DNA of 61,962 bases from Candidatus Accumulibacter phosphatis. GTDB taxonomy: Bacteria > Pseudomonadota > Gammaproteobacteria > Burkholderiales > Rhodocyclaceae. Shown one piece after another: positions 46,913 through 55,940 of the stretch. Position 1 is the stretch's first letter. Each line of letters begins with the position of its first letter. Where the stretch lies: NCBI RefSeq assembly GCF_012939955.1, contig NZ_SPMY01000034.1, positions 1 to 61,962 of the forward strand. Direction: 5' to 3'. The position numbers and the translations under genes are program-made. Below the pieces are notes generated by a model. That model was not told where the DNA came from. It did no database searches and saw only the letters and a list, made by a program, of their open reading frames with translations.

Positions 46913-48094
46913 ATGATCCCTCGCACGCTCGCCGCAACCCTGCACCGCCTTTGCCAAAGCTTCCCCGTCATCGCCATCACCGGGCCACGGCAATCGGGCA
47001 AGACGACGCTGGCGCGCGCAGTTTTCGCCAACAAGGCTTATGTATCGCTGGAAGATCCGATCGAGCGCGCTTTTGCCATGGACGACCCGCGCGGCTTTCT
47101 TGCCCGCTTCGCAAAGGGCGCAGTGTTTGACGAGGCGCAGCGCTGGCCGGATCTGTTTTCCCACCTGCAGGGGATGGTCGATGCCGAGCGCACGCCGGGC
47201 CGCTTCGTGCTCACCGGGTCGCAACAGTTCGGGCTTCTCGCGGGCGTGACCCAGTCCCTGGCCGGTCGCGTTGGACTGACACGGCTACTGCCGCTCGCAT
47301 TTGCGGAAATGGCGGCCACTTCGCGCCAGCTGAGCGTGGACGCGATGCTGCTGCTGGGCGGCTACCCCCTTCTCCACACTCAACCGAGCATGGCAACTGA
47401 CTGGTTCTCCAATTACGTCGCCACTTACATAGAGCGCGACGTGCGCCAGGTACTCAACGTGCAGGACATGGGCACGTTTCAGCGCTTCCTGCGTTTGTGC
47501 GCGGGCCGCAGTGGGCAATTGCTGAATCTGAGTGCGCTGGCGGGCGAGGCCGGGATTTCGCACAGCACGGCACGTGCCTGGCTGTCGGTCCTCGAATCGA
47601 GCGACCTGATCTTCCTGCTGCCTCCCTACCACCGCAACTTCGGGAAGAGGCTCGTCAAGATGCCCAAGGTGTATTTCCTTGACAGCGGCCTTGCCTGCTG
47701 GCTACTCGGCATTCGCTCGCCAGAAGTGCTGGCCCTGCATCCGAGTCGTGGCGCCTTGTTCGAAACCTGGGTCGTTGGCGAGTTCGTCAAGGGCCGCTTC
47801 AACCTTGGCCTGCCTGCCGACCTGTACTTCTGGCGCGACAACAACGGGCTCGAAGCCGACCTGGTTTTTGAAGTCGGTACGCACATTCAGCCAGTAGAGA
47901 TCAAGTCCGGGCAGACGCTCACCCGCGATTACCTGCACGCCGGCCAGGCTTCGGGACGCTTTGCCGGCAGCGAAGCGCTACCACCATGGCTCATTTATGG
48001 CGGTAGCGATTCCTATGAGCGCAGCGGGGTACGAGTCATCGGCTGGCGTGACCTCGCGCTCGCGGACGGCTCGCCGCCGCAGCCTTCGCAATGA
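46913..48094 (+). CDS. AAA ATPase of the DUF4143 type
   Basis: Encodes 393 residues from ATG 46913 (MIPRTLAATLHRLC). Walker A is ITGPRQSGKTTL (Lys30) and Walker B is AVFDEAQRWP. TGSQQFGLLAGVTQSLAGRV is the conserved sensor region. The C-terminal DUF4143 domain ends with a PD-(D/E)xK-like core (EADLVFEVGT...VEIKSGQT). These ATPases are common accessory genes of unknown function, often near toxin or restriction genes. Its stop overlaps the next gene's ATG (48091-48094), so the two are co-translated. It is unexpected inside an O-antigen locus. Confidence 0.9.
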   Translation: MIPRTLAATLHRLCQSFPVIAITGPRQSGKTTLARAVFANKAYVSLEDPIERAFAMDDPRGFLARFAKGAVFDEAQRWPDLFSHLQGMVDAERTPGRFVLTGSQQFGLLAGVTQSLAGRVGLTRLLPLAFAEMAATSRQLSVDAMLLLGGYPLLHTQPSMATDWFSNYVATYIERDVRQVLNVQDMGTFQRFLRLCAGRSGQLLNLSALAGEAGISHSTARAWLSVLESSDLIFLLPPYHRNFGKRLVKMPKVYFLDSGLACWLLGIRSPEVLALHPSRGALFETWVVGEFVKGRFNLGLPADLYFWRDNNGLEADLVFEVGTHIQPVEIKSGQTLTRDYLHAGQASGRFAGSEALPPWLIYGGSDSYERSGVRVIGWRDLALADGSPPQPSQ

Positions 48095-49914
48095 TCACCG
48101 TCGCAAGTTACCTCGCCAACCGATTCGCCGAACATGGCCATCGCCACGTCTTCCTGGTCACCGGCGGCGGTGCGATGTTCCTCAACGACGCCCTATGTCA
48201 TCACCCCGACATCGCGCCTGTGTTCTTCCATCACGAGCAGGCCGCAGCCATGGCTGCCGAGGCCTACGCCCGCATCGCCGGGCAGCCGCCGATCCTGAAC
48301 GTCACCACCGGGCCGGGCGGTATCAATGCCCTGAACGGCGTTTTCGGCGCCTGGACCGATTCGGTGCCGATGATCGTCATTTCTGGCCAGGTCAAACGGG
48401 CCACCTGCCTGGCGACAACGCCGCTTGCCGGGCTGCGGCAACTGGGCGACCAGGAGTGCGGGATCGTTCCCATGGTCCGCGGCATTACCAAGTATGCGGC
48501 GCTCGTGGAACGACCCGAGGACATCGCCTGGCATCTCGATCAGGCGCTGCTCCTGACGACTTCTGGCCGGCCGGGGCCGGTGTGGCTGGACATCCCCATC
48601 GACGTGCAAAGCGCGACCGTCGACCCACGGCAACTTCGCCGCTTCGAGCCTGCGTGCGCAACCGGCGACACGACATCCATCCCGGACATCGAGCGCATTG
48701 TCGAGCGCCTGCGCAGCGCCAACCGACCGGTGATTCTCGCCGGCAGTGGTGTGCGCGCGGCCCACGCCACTGCCGAGTTCGATGCCGTAATTCGGCGCCT
48801 CGGAATTCCGGTCACCACCGCCTGGACGCACGACTTGATCGCTTCGGACGACCCGCTGTTCTGTGGTCGGCCCGGAACGATAGGTACGCGCGCCGGCAAC
48901 TTCACCGTCCAGAACGCGGATCTATTGCTGATTCTCGGGAGTCGGCTCAACGTCCGGCAGGTCAGTTACAACTGGCAGGCCTTCGCGCCGCAGGCATTCA
49001 AGATTCAGGTCGATATCGACCAGGCCGAGCTGAACAAGCCCACCGTGAAGCCCGATCTGCCAATTGTTGCCGATCTCAAACACTTTCTCACGGCGTTCGC
49101 GAAGACCTTGGACGACTGGCGTCCAACCGCGACTCACCAGGCCTGGCTGGCGTGGTGCAAACAGCGCCTGCTCGACTATCCGAACGTGCGCCCCGAACAG
49201 CGCGTAACGGCCGGCGCTACGATCAACCCCTACCACTTCATCGAAACACTCTTCGAGCAACTAGCAAGCGACGACATCGTCGCCTGCGGCAACGCCACGG
49301 CGACCATCGTTCCCTTTCAGGCGGCAGCGATCAAGCGCGGCATGCGCATGTTTTCGAACTCGGGCAGTGCGTCGATGGGCTACGACCTGCCTGCTGCGAT
49401 TGGTGCGTATTTCGGTGCGCTCGCTGGCCGTAATCAGCAGCGGCGCGTCGTTTGCCTGGCCGGAGACGGCAGCATCATGATGAACATTCAGGAGTTGCAG
49501 ACCGCTGCCCAGCACCGGCTGCCACTGAAGATCTTCGTGCTCGACAACTGCGGCTACCTGTCGATCCGCAGCTCGCAAAGCAACTTCTTCGGCCGCCTGG
49601 CTGGCGCCGGTCCCGAGTCCGGCGTAGCGCTGCCCGATTTCGTCGCCATTGCCAAGGCCTTCGGCATTCCGGCGTCGCGCCTCGATGCTGCCGACTTCGC
49701 CGAACGCCTTCAGGACATTCTCGACGCCCCTGGTCCGCAGCTGTGTCAGGTGATGCTTGACGAGAAGCAGTCATTCGAACCCCGCACGAGTTCGCGCCAG
49801 CTCGACGACGGCCGCATCGTCTCGGCGCCATTGGAGGACATGTACCCCTTCCTCGACAGAGAGGAACTCGCGCGCAACCTGTGGCCGCCGAACGATGCCG
49901 ACCCGCCTGCCTGA
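48091..49914 (+). CDS. TPP-dependent acetolactate-synthase-like enzyme of an O-antigen locus (YerE-like?)
   Basis: Encodes 607 residues. The three-domain TPP-enzyme fold is complete. It has an N-terminal PYR domain with the activating Glu49 (FHHEQAAAMAAEAYARI) and GPGGINALNGVFGAWTDS. A central domain (RPVILAGSGVRAAH) follows, then the PP domain with GDGSIMMNIQEL...FVLDN. No branched-chain amino-acid genes are near. In Yersinia, YerE, a relative, adds a two-carbon unit from pyruvate to CDP-4-keto-3,6-dideoxyglucose, the product expected from RfbFGH here. That role is inference from context. Confidence 0.85.
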   Translation: MITVASYLANRFAEHGHRHVFLVTGGGAMFLNDALCHHPDIAPVFFHHEQAAAMAAEAYARIAGQPPILNVTTGPGGINALNGVFGAWTDSVPMIVISGQVKRATCLATTPLAGLRQLGDQECGIVPMVRGITKYAALVERPEDIAWHLDQALLLTTSGRPGPVWLDIPIDVQSATVDPRQLRRFEPACATGDTTSIPDIERIVERLRSANRPVILAGSGVRAAHATAEFDAVIRRLGIPVTTAWTHDLIASDDPLFCGRPGTIGTRAGNFTVQNADLLLILGSRLNVRQVSYNWQAFAPQAFKIQVDIDQAELNKPTVKPDLPIVADLKHFLTAFAKTLDDWRPTATHQAWLAWCKQRLLDYPNVRPEQRVTAGATINPYHFIETLFEQLASDDIVACGNATATIVPFQAAAIKRGMRMFSNSGSASMGYDLPAAIGAYFGALAGRNQQRRVVCLAGDGSIMMNIQELQTAAQHRLPLKIFVLDNCGYLSIRSSQSNFFGRLAGAGPESGVALPDFVAIAKAFGIPASRLDAADFAERLQDILDAPGPQLCQVMLDEKQSFEPRTSSRQLDDGRIVSAPLEDMYPFLDREELARNLWPPNDADPPA

Positions 49915-50360
49915 AATCGTCGACTACTGTTGGCAGTCTGCTGTACGTCGAAGTTCCGGCAGAGGCTTGGCGGCCAGCGCCTGGTTCCAGAAAACTGCGC
50001 GCTGCCTGCCTGCGTCTGCTGCTGCGCAATCGGCCGTTGCTGATTGCCGCCGATGTGCTGTGCACGGCCAGCCGCATCAAGCTCGGGCGGCTCCCGCCGC
50101 TAGGCTTCGTCGCCATGCGCGAGCATCTCAACTACTTCACCACCGAGTCGGTCCAAGCCCTGCTGCGCAACTGCGGCTTCGTCATCGACGCTTCAGGCAT
50201 CAACAGTACCGGGCAGATCTTTGCGCTCGCCCGGAAAGCGATCACGAACGATGATCCGCTCGGCGAGGGAGACGATGTCGGACGACATCTCGTCGATGAT
50301 CCGTCCGGAAAGCAGGCGCTCGGACGGCCAGGCGCGACGCTGCGCGTTCAATCCGTATAG
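49911..50360 (+). pseudogene. Truncated methyltransferase remnant
   Basis: The frame shows GSLLYVEVPAEAWR and REHLNYFTTESVQALLRNCG, then FVIDASGINSTGQIFALARK. These are the strand-5 to C-terminal pieces of class I methyltransferases (GG.LY.EVP; EH.N.F...SL..L....GF). The SAM-binding half is absent because the preceding gene ends at 49914, so this is a deletion remnant. After about 50246 the frame carries no more family sequence. The 50361-50444 gap before neuB shows nothing recognisable. Confidence 0.55.
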
Positions 50361-50444
50361 AATTCACGTGACTCAAGATCAGCACTCGGACACCCATAAC
50401 CACCTGTGCCACCCCGGTGGCTAGACCACCACACCGCCAAGCCC

Positions 50445-51546
50445 ATGAGCCATTCGCAAACGTCGCCCGGCGCCGAGATTTTTGAACATCTGTTCGTCCT
50501 CGAACTGGCGAACAATCACCAGGGACGCCTGGAGCGCGGACTGCGGATCATCCGGGACTTCTCGCGGATCGTGCGCTTCAACAACGTCAAGGCGGCGATC
50601 AAGCTGCAGTTTCGCGACGTCGATGCTTTCATTCATCGCGACTTTCGTGAGCGCGCAGACATCCGCTACATCAAGCGTACCCTTGACACCCGGCTCTCAA
50701 AGCTCGAATACGCGACGCTGATCAACGCCATCCGACAAGCAGGCTGCATCCCCATGGCGACGCCGTTCGATGAAGTCTCGGTGGAGCTTTGCGTCGAGCT
50801 TGGCGTCGAGCTCGTCAAGATCGCCAGTTCGGACATCAACGACTGGATCCTGATCGAGAAGATTGCGACCACCAAAAAGCCGGTCATCGTCTCCACCGGT
50901 GGCTCGTCGCTGAAGGATATCGACGACCTGGTCAAGTTCTTCAATCGCCGCGGCATTCCGCTGGCGATCAACCACTGCGTCTCGCTCTACCCGTCCGAAG
51001 ACCACGAAATCGAGCTCAACCAGATCGATTTCCTGCGCCGACGCTATCCGCACAATGTCATCGGTTTCTCGACGCACGAACAGCGCGACTGGCAGACATC
51101 GATCGCCATCGCCTACGCCAAAGGCGCGCGCACGTTTGAACGACACATCGACATCGCCGCTGACGGCCTGCCGGTCGCGGAGTATTGCAGCCTGCCACAT
51201 CAGATTGACCAGTGGTTCAAGGCGCACAAAAAAGGCTGCAGAAATGTGCGGCGCACCGGGCACCCAGAAGCGCATCTCGCCGAGCCGGGAAAATCAGTAC
51301 CTCGATGCGCTGGTCCGCGGCGTCTACGCCCGCCACGCGCTCGGCAAGGGGCACGCGCTTTGCGACGAGGACATCTACCTGGCCATCCCGCTGCAGAAAG
51401 GCCAGATTTCCTGCCGCGAGCTGATGCGCGGCGAGTTGCTGCTCTGTGACGTCGCCGCTGACGGCCCGATCATGATCGACATGATCGACAGCCCTTACGC
51501 CGAGAACGAGCAACTCAAGGCACTCATTTATCAACGCGGCCTGTGA
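50445..51546 (+). CDS. neuB: NeuB-type sialic acid synthase, frame interrupted by one base
   Basis: About 366 residues from ATG 50445 after removing one A from the A6 run at 51228-51233. [20 protein letters not shown] is the typical start; MATPFDEVSVELCVELGVEL and VKIASSDINDWILIEKIATT are TIM-barrel core motifs. The downstream part (MCGAPGTQKRISPSRENQYL, ALGKGHALCDEDIYLAIPLQ) is the SAF/antifreeze-like domain. NeuB condenses phosphoenolpyruvate with an N-acylhexosamine to make a nonulosonic acid. No CMP-transferase (neuA) or epimerase (neuC) is in the window, so the product is uncertain. Confidence 0.83.
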
Positions 51547-51634
51547 TCGGATAGCTTCATGTTTTGCGCAATCTTCCCCGCACTCGACGGCACGCCGCAC
51601 TCTCGCACGCTTTCGTCATGACACATCCGACGCC

Positions 51635-52579
51635 ATGAAGCTGATCAGCGTCGTCACCGGCTGCTTCAACGAAGAGGACAACGTCGACGCGCTCTACGCG
51701 CGCATCCGCGAGCAGTTCGAACGCCTCCCCGCTTACGACTACGAGCACATCTTTATCGACAACGCGTCGACCGATAGCACCGTCGCCCGCATCAAGGCCA
51801 TCGCCGCAGACGACAAGCGCGTCAAGCTGATCGTCAACACCCGCAACTTCGGCCACATCCGCTCACCGACCCACGCCCTGCTGCAGGCGCGCGGCGAAGC
51901 AGTCATCGCCATGGCCTCGGACCTGCAGGAACCGCCCGAACTGATTCCGGAATTCATCGCGCGCTGGGAGCAAGGTTATCGCGTCGTCGCCGGAGTGAAG
52001 CCGAGTAGCGCCCACACCACCGCGATGACCTTCGTTCGCCGCTTTTTCTACGCTACGATCGGGCGCATTTCGGATACCCGACTGATCCCCAACTTCACCG
52101 GCTTCGGCCTGTATGACCGGGAGGTCATCGAAATCATTCGCCAAATGGACGACCCCTACCCGTATTTCCGCGGGCTGATCGCCGACATCGGCTTTGCGCA
52201 CGCGGAAGTCCCGTTCGTCCAGCCACGGCGAAGCCGCGGCATCAGCAAGAACAACTTCTACACCCTGTACGACATGGCGATCCTGGGCATCACCAGTCAT
52301 TCGAAAGTGCCGATCCGCCTGGCCACGATGGCCGGATTCGCCCTTTCAGCGCTCAGCCTGCTGGTGGCAATCGCCTACCTGATCTACAAACTGGTCAGTT
52401 GGGAACAGTTTTCAGTGGGCATCGCTCCAGTGGTCATCGGCTTCTTCTTCTTTGCTTCGGTGCAGCTGTTTTTCATCGGCATTCTCGGCGAATACATTGC
52501 GGCGATTCACACGCAGGTCCTGAAACGACCGCTGGTGGTGGAGAAGGAGCGCGTCAATTTTTCGCCGGTTGATGAATGA
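51635..52579 (+). CDS. GtrB/ArnC-like polyprenyl-phosphate glycosyltransferase
   Basis: Encodes 314 residues. The GT2 domain has VVTGCFNEEDNVDALYARI, DNASTDST, and VNTRNFGHIRSPTHALLQA with the catalytic MASDLQEPPELIPEF. Two C-terminal membrane helices follow (about 232-252 and 266-290). The family transfers a sugar from a nucleotide to undecaprenyl phosphate on the cytoplasmic side. In gtr modules the product is flipped and added to O-antigen outside. The next gene overlaps it by ATGA (52576-52579), suggesting a two-protein modification unit. Confidence 0.9.
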   Translation: MKLISVVTGCFNEEDNVDALYARIREQFERLPAYDYEHIFIDNASTDSTVARIKAIAADDKRVKLIVNTRNFGHIRSPTHALLQARGEAVIAMASDLQEPPELIPEFIARWEQGYRVVAGVKPSSAHTTAMTFVRRFFYATIGRISDTRLIPNFTGFGLYDREVIEIIRQMDDPYPYFRGLIADIGFAHAEVPFVQPRRSRGISKNNFYTLYDMAILGITSHSKVPIRLATMAGFALSALSLLVAIAYLIYKLVSWEQFSVGIAPVVIGFFFFASVQLFFIGILGEYIAAIHTQVLKRPLVVEKERVNFSPVDE

Positions 52580-54132
52580 TGCCGCTTGAAGGCGGCCCGG
52601 CGGACGACGCAGCGCTAGAGCCAGGTGCTCGGCAAACGCAGCAGCGCCAACAGGCGGATGCCCTGGTCGGCGCGCCTGCCGGCGTCGACGGACTGACCGC
52701 CCTCGCTCTGGCCTATCTGGCGTTACCGAACCTGATTTTCTTGTTTGGCTGGTTGCGCCTGCCAATCGCCCTGCTGCTGTGCAGCGCGATGATCTATTTC
52801 ATCGCCCGGGTGTTCCGCCCGTGGCCCGCCGTATGGCGTTCCCAACATGCGCGGTCGGCGGTCGTATTGCTGGTCCTGACGAGCTGCGCCTGGGCAGCCT
52901 TCGGCGGTGGCAGCCACTTCATGCACGCCAACGCCGACTGGTACATTCGCGACGCCGTTCTCGGTGACCTCGTAAACGCCGAGTGGCCAGTCCACTACCT
53001 GGCGGCCGACGGGACAGCACTGATTCTTCGCTCGGCAATTGGCTACTTTCTGCCGCTTGCGGTGTTTGGCAAGCTCTTCGGGCTTGCTCATCTCGACCTC
53101 GCGGTCTACGCCTGGACCACTTTCGGTGTGCTGATCTTCCTGCTGATGCTACCGCTACCTGGAAGAGCCGGTTGGCGACTCGCTGTGGCGCTACTACTGG
53201 TGGTCTTCTTCAGCGGAATGGACTTTCTTGGCCAGATCATCGCCACAGAGTCAATGCCGCTCTTTCCGTTACGGCTCGAATGGTGGGTTCCCATGAGTTA
53301 CCCCTCGCTCACCAATCAGCTGCTCTGGGCACCCAATCACTGCCTGCCGATCTGGATCGCAACAGTGGTCTTCTTGCGCCACCTGAACGGGGCTGAACTA
53401 TTCCGGGTCACCGTCGCCTTGCTGCCCTTAACCCTGATCTGGACCCCTTTCGCAGCAATGGGATTGCTACCGTTCGCGGTGCTTGGAGCAGCGAAATACC
53501 AACGCCGGTTTGGCGGGCAGAGCCTGCCGTGGAGCAGCATCGTTGCGGCAGCCGCGTTTTCTCTGCCGATTGCCCTTTTCCTCCTGCTCGACACCGGGAA
53601 CATCGAGTCCACGCTGGCGACGGTGCCGCCCGCTGCTCCGGTAAACTACCCTTTACAGGCAGCTTCCCTCCACTTGTACGCTCTCTTCGTCAGTTGCGAA
53701 TTTCTGTTCTTGACCCTCGTGCTCGCTCCACACGTTCGCGACAGCCGCGCGGAGTTCTGGCTCGCAGTGATCGTACTGCTGGCTCTGCCGCTAATCCGTT
53801 TCGGACCCTCGAACGATCTCGGCCTGCGGCTCAGCACGACACCGCTGCTGGTCTTGCTGGTGATCTGCGTGCAAACGCTTCTGGCACCTGGCCGGCTCGC
53901 TGCGCCGTCCAGCCTCTGGGTGGCCTGCCTGTTTCTTCTCGCCGGCGCGCACACGGCTTTCAACGAGTTCTGGCGCGCCGCCACCTTTCATCGAAGCCCC
54001 GCGGACTACCACTACACGCTGGCGGATCGCCAGGGTGGCCAAGCCGCCGCGCACTACGTCGGACGTCTCGGCACTGCCACGCTACCGAATTGGATGAAGC
54101 CACTTCCGGCACCCTACTCGCGAGAAAAATAG
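52576..54132 (+). CDS. Polytopic membrane protein, possible GT-C glycosyltransferase
   Basis: Encodes 518 residues with about ten hydrophobic helices after a cytoplasmic, Gln/Ala-rich N-terminus of about 40 residues. A large loop between the early helices contains HANADWYIRDAVLGDL. Acidic residues just after an early membrane helix are typical of GT-C enzymes that use polyprenyl-phosphate sugars. I do not recognise a named family. Translational coupling to the GtrB-like gene suggests that it transfers that enzyme's product to the O-antigen. It is the last + strand gene of the locus; no T-rich terminator is seen in the 48 bases before the convergent gene. Confidence 0.65.
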   Translation: MMPLEGGPADDAALEPGARQTQQRQQADALVGAPAGVDGLTALALAYLALPNLIFLFGWLRLPIALLLCSAMIYFIARVFRPWPAVWRSQHARSAVVLLVLTSCAWAAFGGGSHFMHANADWYIRDAVLGDLVNAEWPVHYLAADGTALILRSAIGYFLPLAVFGKLFGLAHLDLAVYAWTTFGVLIFLLMLPLPGRAGWRLAVALLLVVFFSGMDFLGQIIATESMPLFPLRLEWWVPMSYPSLTNQLLWAPNHCLPIWIATVVFLRHLNGAELFRVTVALLPLTLIWTPFAAMGLLPFAVLGAAKYQRRFGGQSLPWSSIVAAAAFSLPIALFLLLDTGNIESTLATVPPAAPVNYPLQAASLHLYALFVSCEFLFLTLVLAPHVRDSRAEFWLAVIVLLALPLIRFGPSNDLGLRLSTTPLLVLLVICVQTLLAPGRLAAPSSLWVACLFLLAGAHTAFNEFWRAATFHRSPADYHYTLADRQGGQAAAHYVGRLGTATLPNWMKPLPAPYSREK

Positions 54133-54180
54133 TCCTCAGCCACACGCAGCTTTGACACCCCGCTTGTGGCGCCTACGTTT

Positions 54181-55098
54181 CTATCGGCACATCGCTTCAC
54201 TTGACGGCGCCGAATCGATAAAGCGGAAAAACGCGTCCTCCAGGGTGAGGGCGGGGCGGATGTCGAGCACCGTATGCTGCGCCGCACGCAAGGCATCGAG
54301 CGACTGCCAGAGCTGGTCACGGCGGACATCCGCACGCCATCGTCCATTCGTTTCGGCAACAAATCCGCTCACCGGCCCGGCCCCTGCTGAGCGCACGGTC
54401 ACTTTTTGTTCATCATGGAGCAGCTCGCCAGGCGCTTGCACCGTCACCAGCTCGCCGCGATTGATCAGCCCGAAGCGGTCGGCGAGGCGCTCGACGTCGT
54501 GCAACACGTGTGAGGTGAGCAGAATCGTTCCGCCAGAGCTGCGATAGTCGCTGAGGACGTCCACAACGTCCTTGCGCCCCACCGGGTCAAGCCCGGACAG
54601 TGGCTCGTCGAGAATCAGCAGGCGTGGCCGTATCGCCATCGCATGTGCCAGCGCGACGCGCTGCGTCATACCCTTCGAGAAGCTGCGGACGCGCTTGTCG
54701 GCCACGTGCGAGAGCGCAAACCTGTCCAGCCACTGCATGCAGTGCTGGCGCGCATCCGGCAGCTTGACACGATGGATCGCCAAACCCATCGTCAGGATTT
54801 CGAGCGGCGTCAGATAGTCGTAGAGACTCGGGTTCTCCGGCACGTAGCCAAGGCCGCGCCTGGCCTCGGGTAATGACACATCTTTGCCGAATAATTCTGC
54901 ACGCCCCTTGCTGGGTTGCAATACGCCAGTCAGCACCTTGATCGTCGTACTCTTGCCCGCACCATTGGGGCCGATGAAGCCGAAGACTTCACCTTCGCTG
55001 ATGGTCAAGGACAGTCCGCGCACGGCCTCGAATGCCGGTGTCCGCCAGGAGCGTGGGTAGGTCTTGCACAAGGCATCAATGAAAATTGCGGGACTCAT
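54181..55098 (-). CDS. ABC transporter ATPase, PilH-like
   Basis: Encodes 305 residues. IGPNGAGKSTTIKVLTGVLQ (Walker A), a Q-loop in GYVPENPSLYDYLTP, signature RSFSKGMTQRVALAHAM, and LLILDEPLSGLDP (Walker B), with the H-loop in TSHVLH. The C-terminal 80 residues form a DUF4162-like tail. It pairs with the permease at 55937-56740. The order pilin, partner, permease, membrane-anchored protein, ATPase recalls the pilG-H-I ABC transporter needed for pilus biogenesis in Myxococcus; the role here is inferred. Confidence 0.9.
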   Translation of the reverse strand: MSPAIFIDALCKTYPRSWRTPAFEAVRGLSLTISEGEVFGFIGPNGAGKSTTIKVLTGVLQPSKGRAELFGKDVSLPEARRGLGYVPENPSLYDYLTPLEILTMGLAIHRVKLPDARQHCMQWLDRFALSHVADKRVRSFSKGMTQRVALAHAMAIRPRLLILDEPLSGLDPVGRKDVVDVLSDYRSSGGTILLTSHVLHDVERLADRFGLINRGELVTVQAPGELLHDEQKVTVRSAGAGPVSGFVAETNGRWRADVRRDQLWQSLDALRAAQHTVLDIRPALTLEDAFFRFIDSAPSSEAMCR

Positions 55099-55940
55099 TT
55101 TTTCAGGCTACTCGCGAAGACCGGAAGACCATCGGCGTCAATGGCAAAACCGGAGCCAAAGGAATCGACAGGCAGGCTATCGATCAACCCGGCACTCAGC
55201 AGGTCCTGAAGCGATTCGGGCGGTTTACCACGCCTCTCTGAATAGACGGTCGCCGCACGCCGCAAGGCAGCGAGATCGCGTAGGCGCTGACTACGCTGAT
55301 GCAGGTAAGCGGCAAAATCCTTGCGCTTGGCCTGGGCGGCCATCGCGTCGACGATTCGGGCGGCCATGTCAAGATCCTGGCTGCGATCCAGCCAGCTGGC
55401 GGCAAGATCTTGCATCGTTAGCCGTTCATCCGGGTCCGGCAGTTCCTCTGCGGCTCGCCGCAACCACTCCGACGCGCCCTGCACGTCACCCATGAAGTGA
55501 AACAGGTTGAAGGCGTAGTAGAACGGTGGCTGATAGTCAAAAAACCGCGCCACCGTGGCTCGACGCAAGATGACCTGCGTGGGCTCTACCTGCCCCTCCC
55601 AGGGCAGTATCGCCGTGGCAATGTAGTAGTTGTCTTCGTGCGCAGGGTTCAGCCAGGACGCATCTTTCTGAACCTGGCCAAGCACCGCGTATTCCTCGGG
55701 TGCCATACGGCTGGTCTCGGTGACCAATGCGCGTATGACCGACCAGTTGGCCGCCAGGTAGCGGTCACCACCGGCCAGCGCGACCTGCACGAAAATCGGC
55801 AGCGCGACCTCTATCTCCGCATTCGGCCGTGATCGCTTGACGCCTTTCAGGCCGCTCTGCCCCAGCCAGAAAACAAGCCCCCCAGCAATCACGACCAGCA
55901 GCGGCAGTAACGACAAACGATGACCCATGCCGGCCTTCAA
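55095..55940 (-). CDS. Membrane-anchored protein between the two ABC genes
   Basis: Encodes 281 residues. One N-terminal helix (LSLLPLLVVIAGGLVFWLG) anchors a soluble domain outside the cytoplasm. The middle is helical with TPR-like repeats (ASEWLRRAAEELPDPDERLT, LDRSQDLDMAARIVDAMAAQ). The end (YSERRGKPPESLQDLLSAGL, PVDSFGSGFAIDADGLPV) resembles a segment also seen in pseudopilin-like and secretion proteins. It overlaps the permease gene and the ATPase gene by four bases each. By position it is the counterpart of PilG. I cannot name a family. Confidence 0.6.
   Translation of the reverse strand: MKAGMGHRLSLLPLLVVIAGGLVFWLGQSGLKGVKRSRPNAEIEVALPIFVQVALAGGDRYLAANWSVIRALVTETSRMAPEEYAVLGQVQKDASWLNPAHEDNYYIATAILPWEGQVEPTQVILRRATVARFFDYQPPFYYAFNLFHFMGDVQGASEWLRRAAEELPDPDERLTMQDLAASWLDRSQDLDMAARIVDAMAAQAKRKDFAAYLHQRSQRLRDLAALRRAATVYSERRGKPPESLQDLLSAGLIDSLPVDSFGSGFAIDADGLPVFASSLKK

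Noticed and set aside
48091-49914. Assignment as the biosynthetic acetolactate synthase IlvB
   Set aside because: There is no ilvN or other branched-chain gene nearby, and the context is entirely polysaccharide synthesis.
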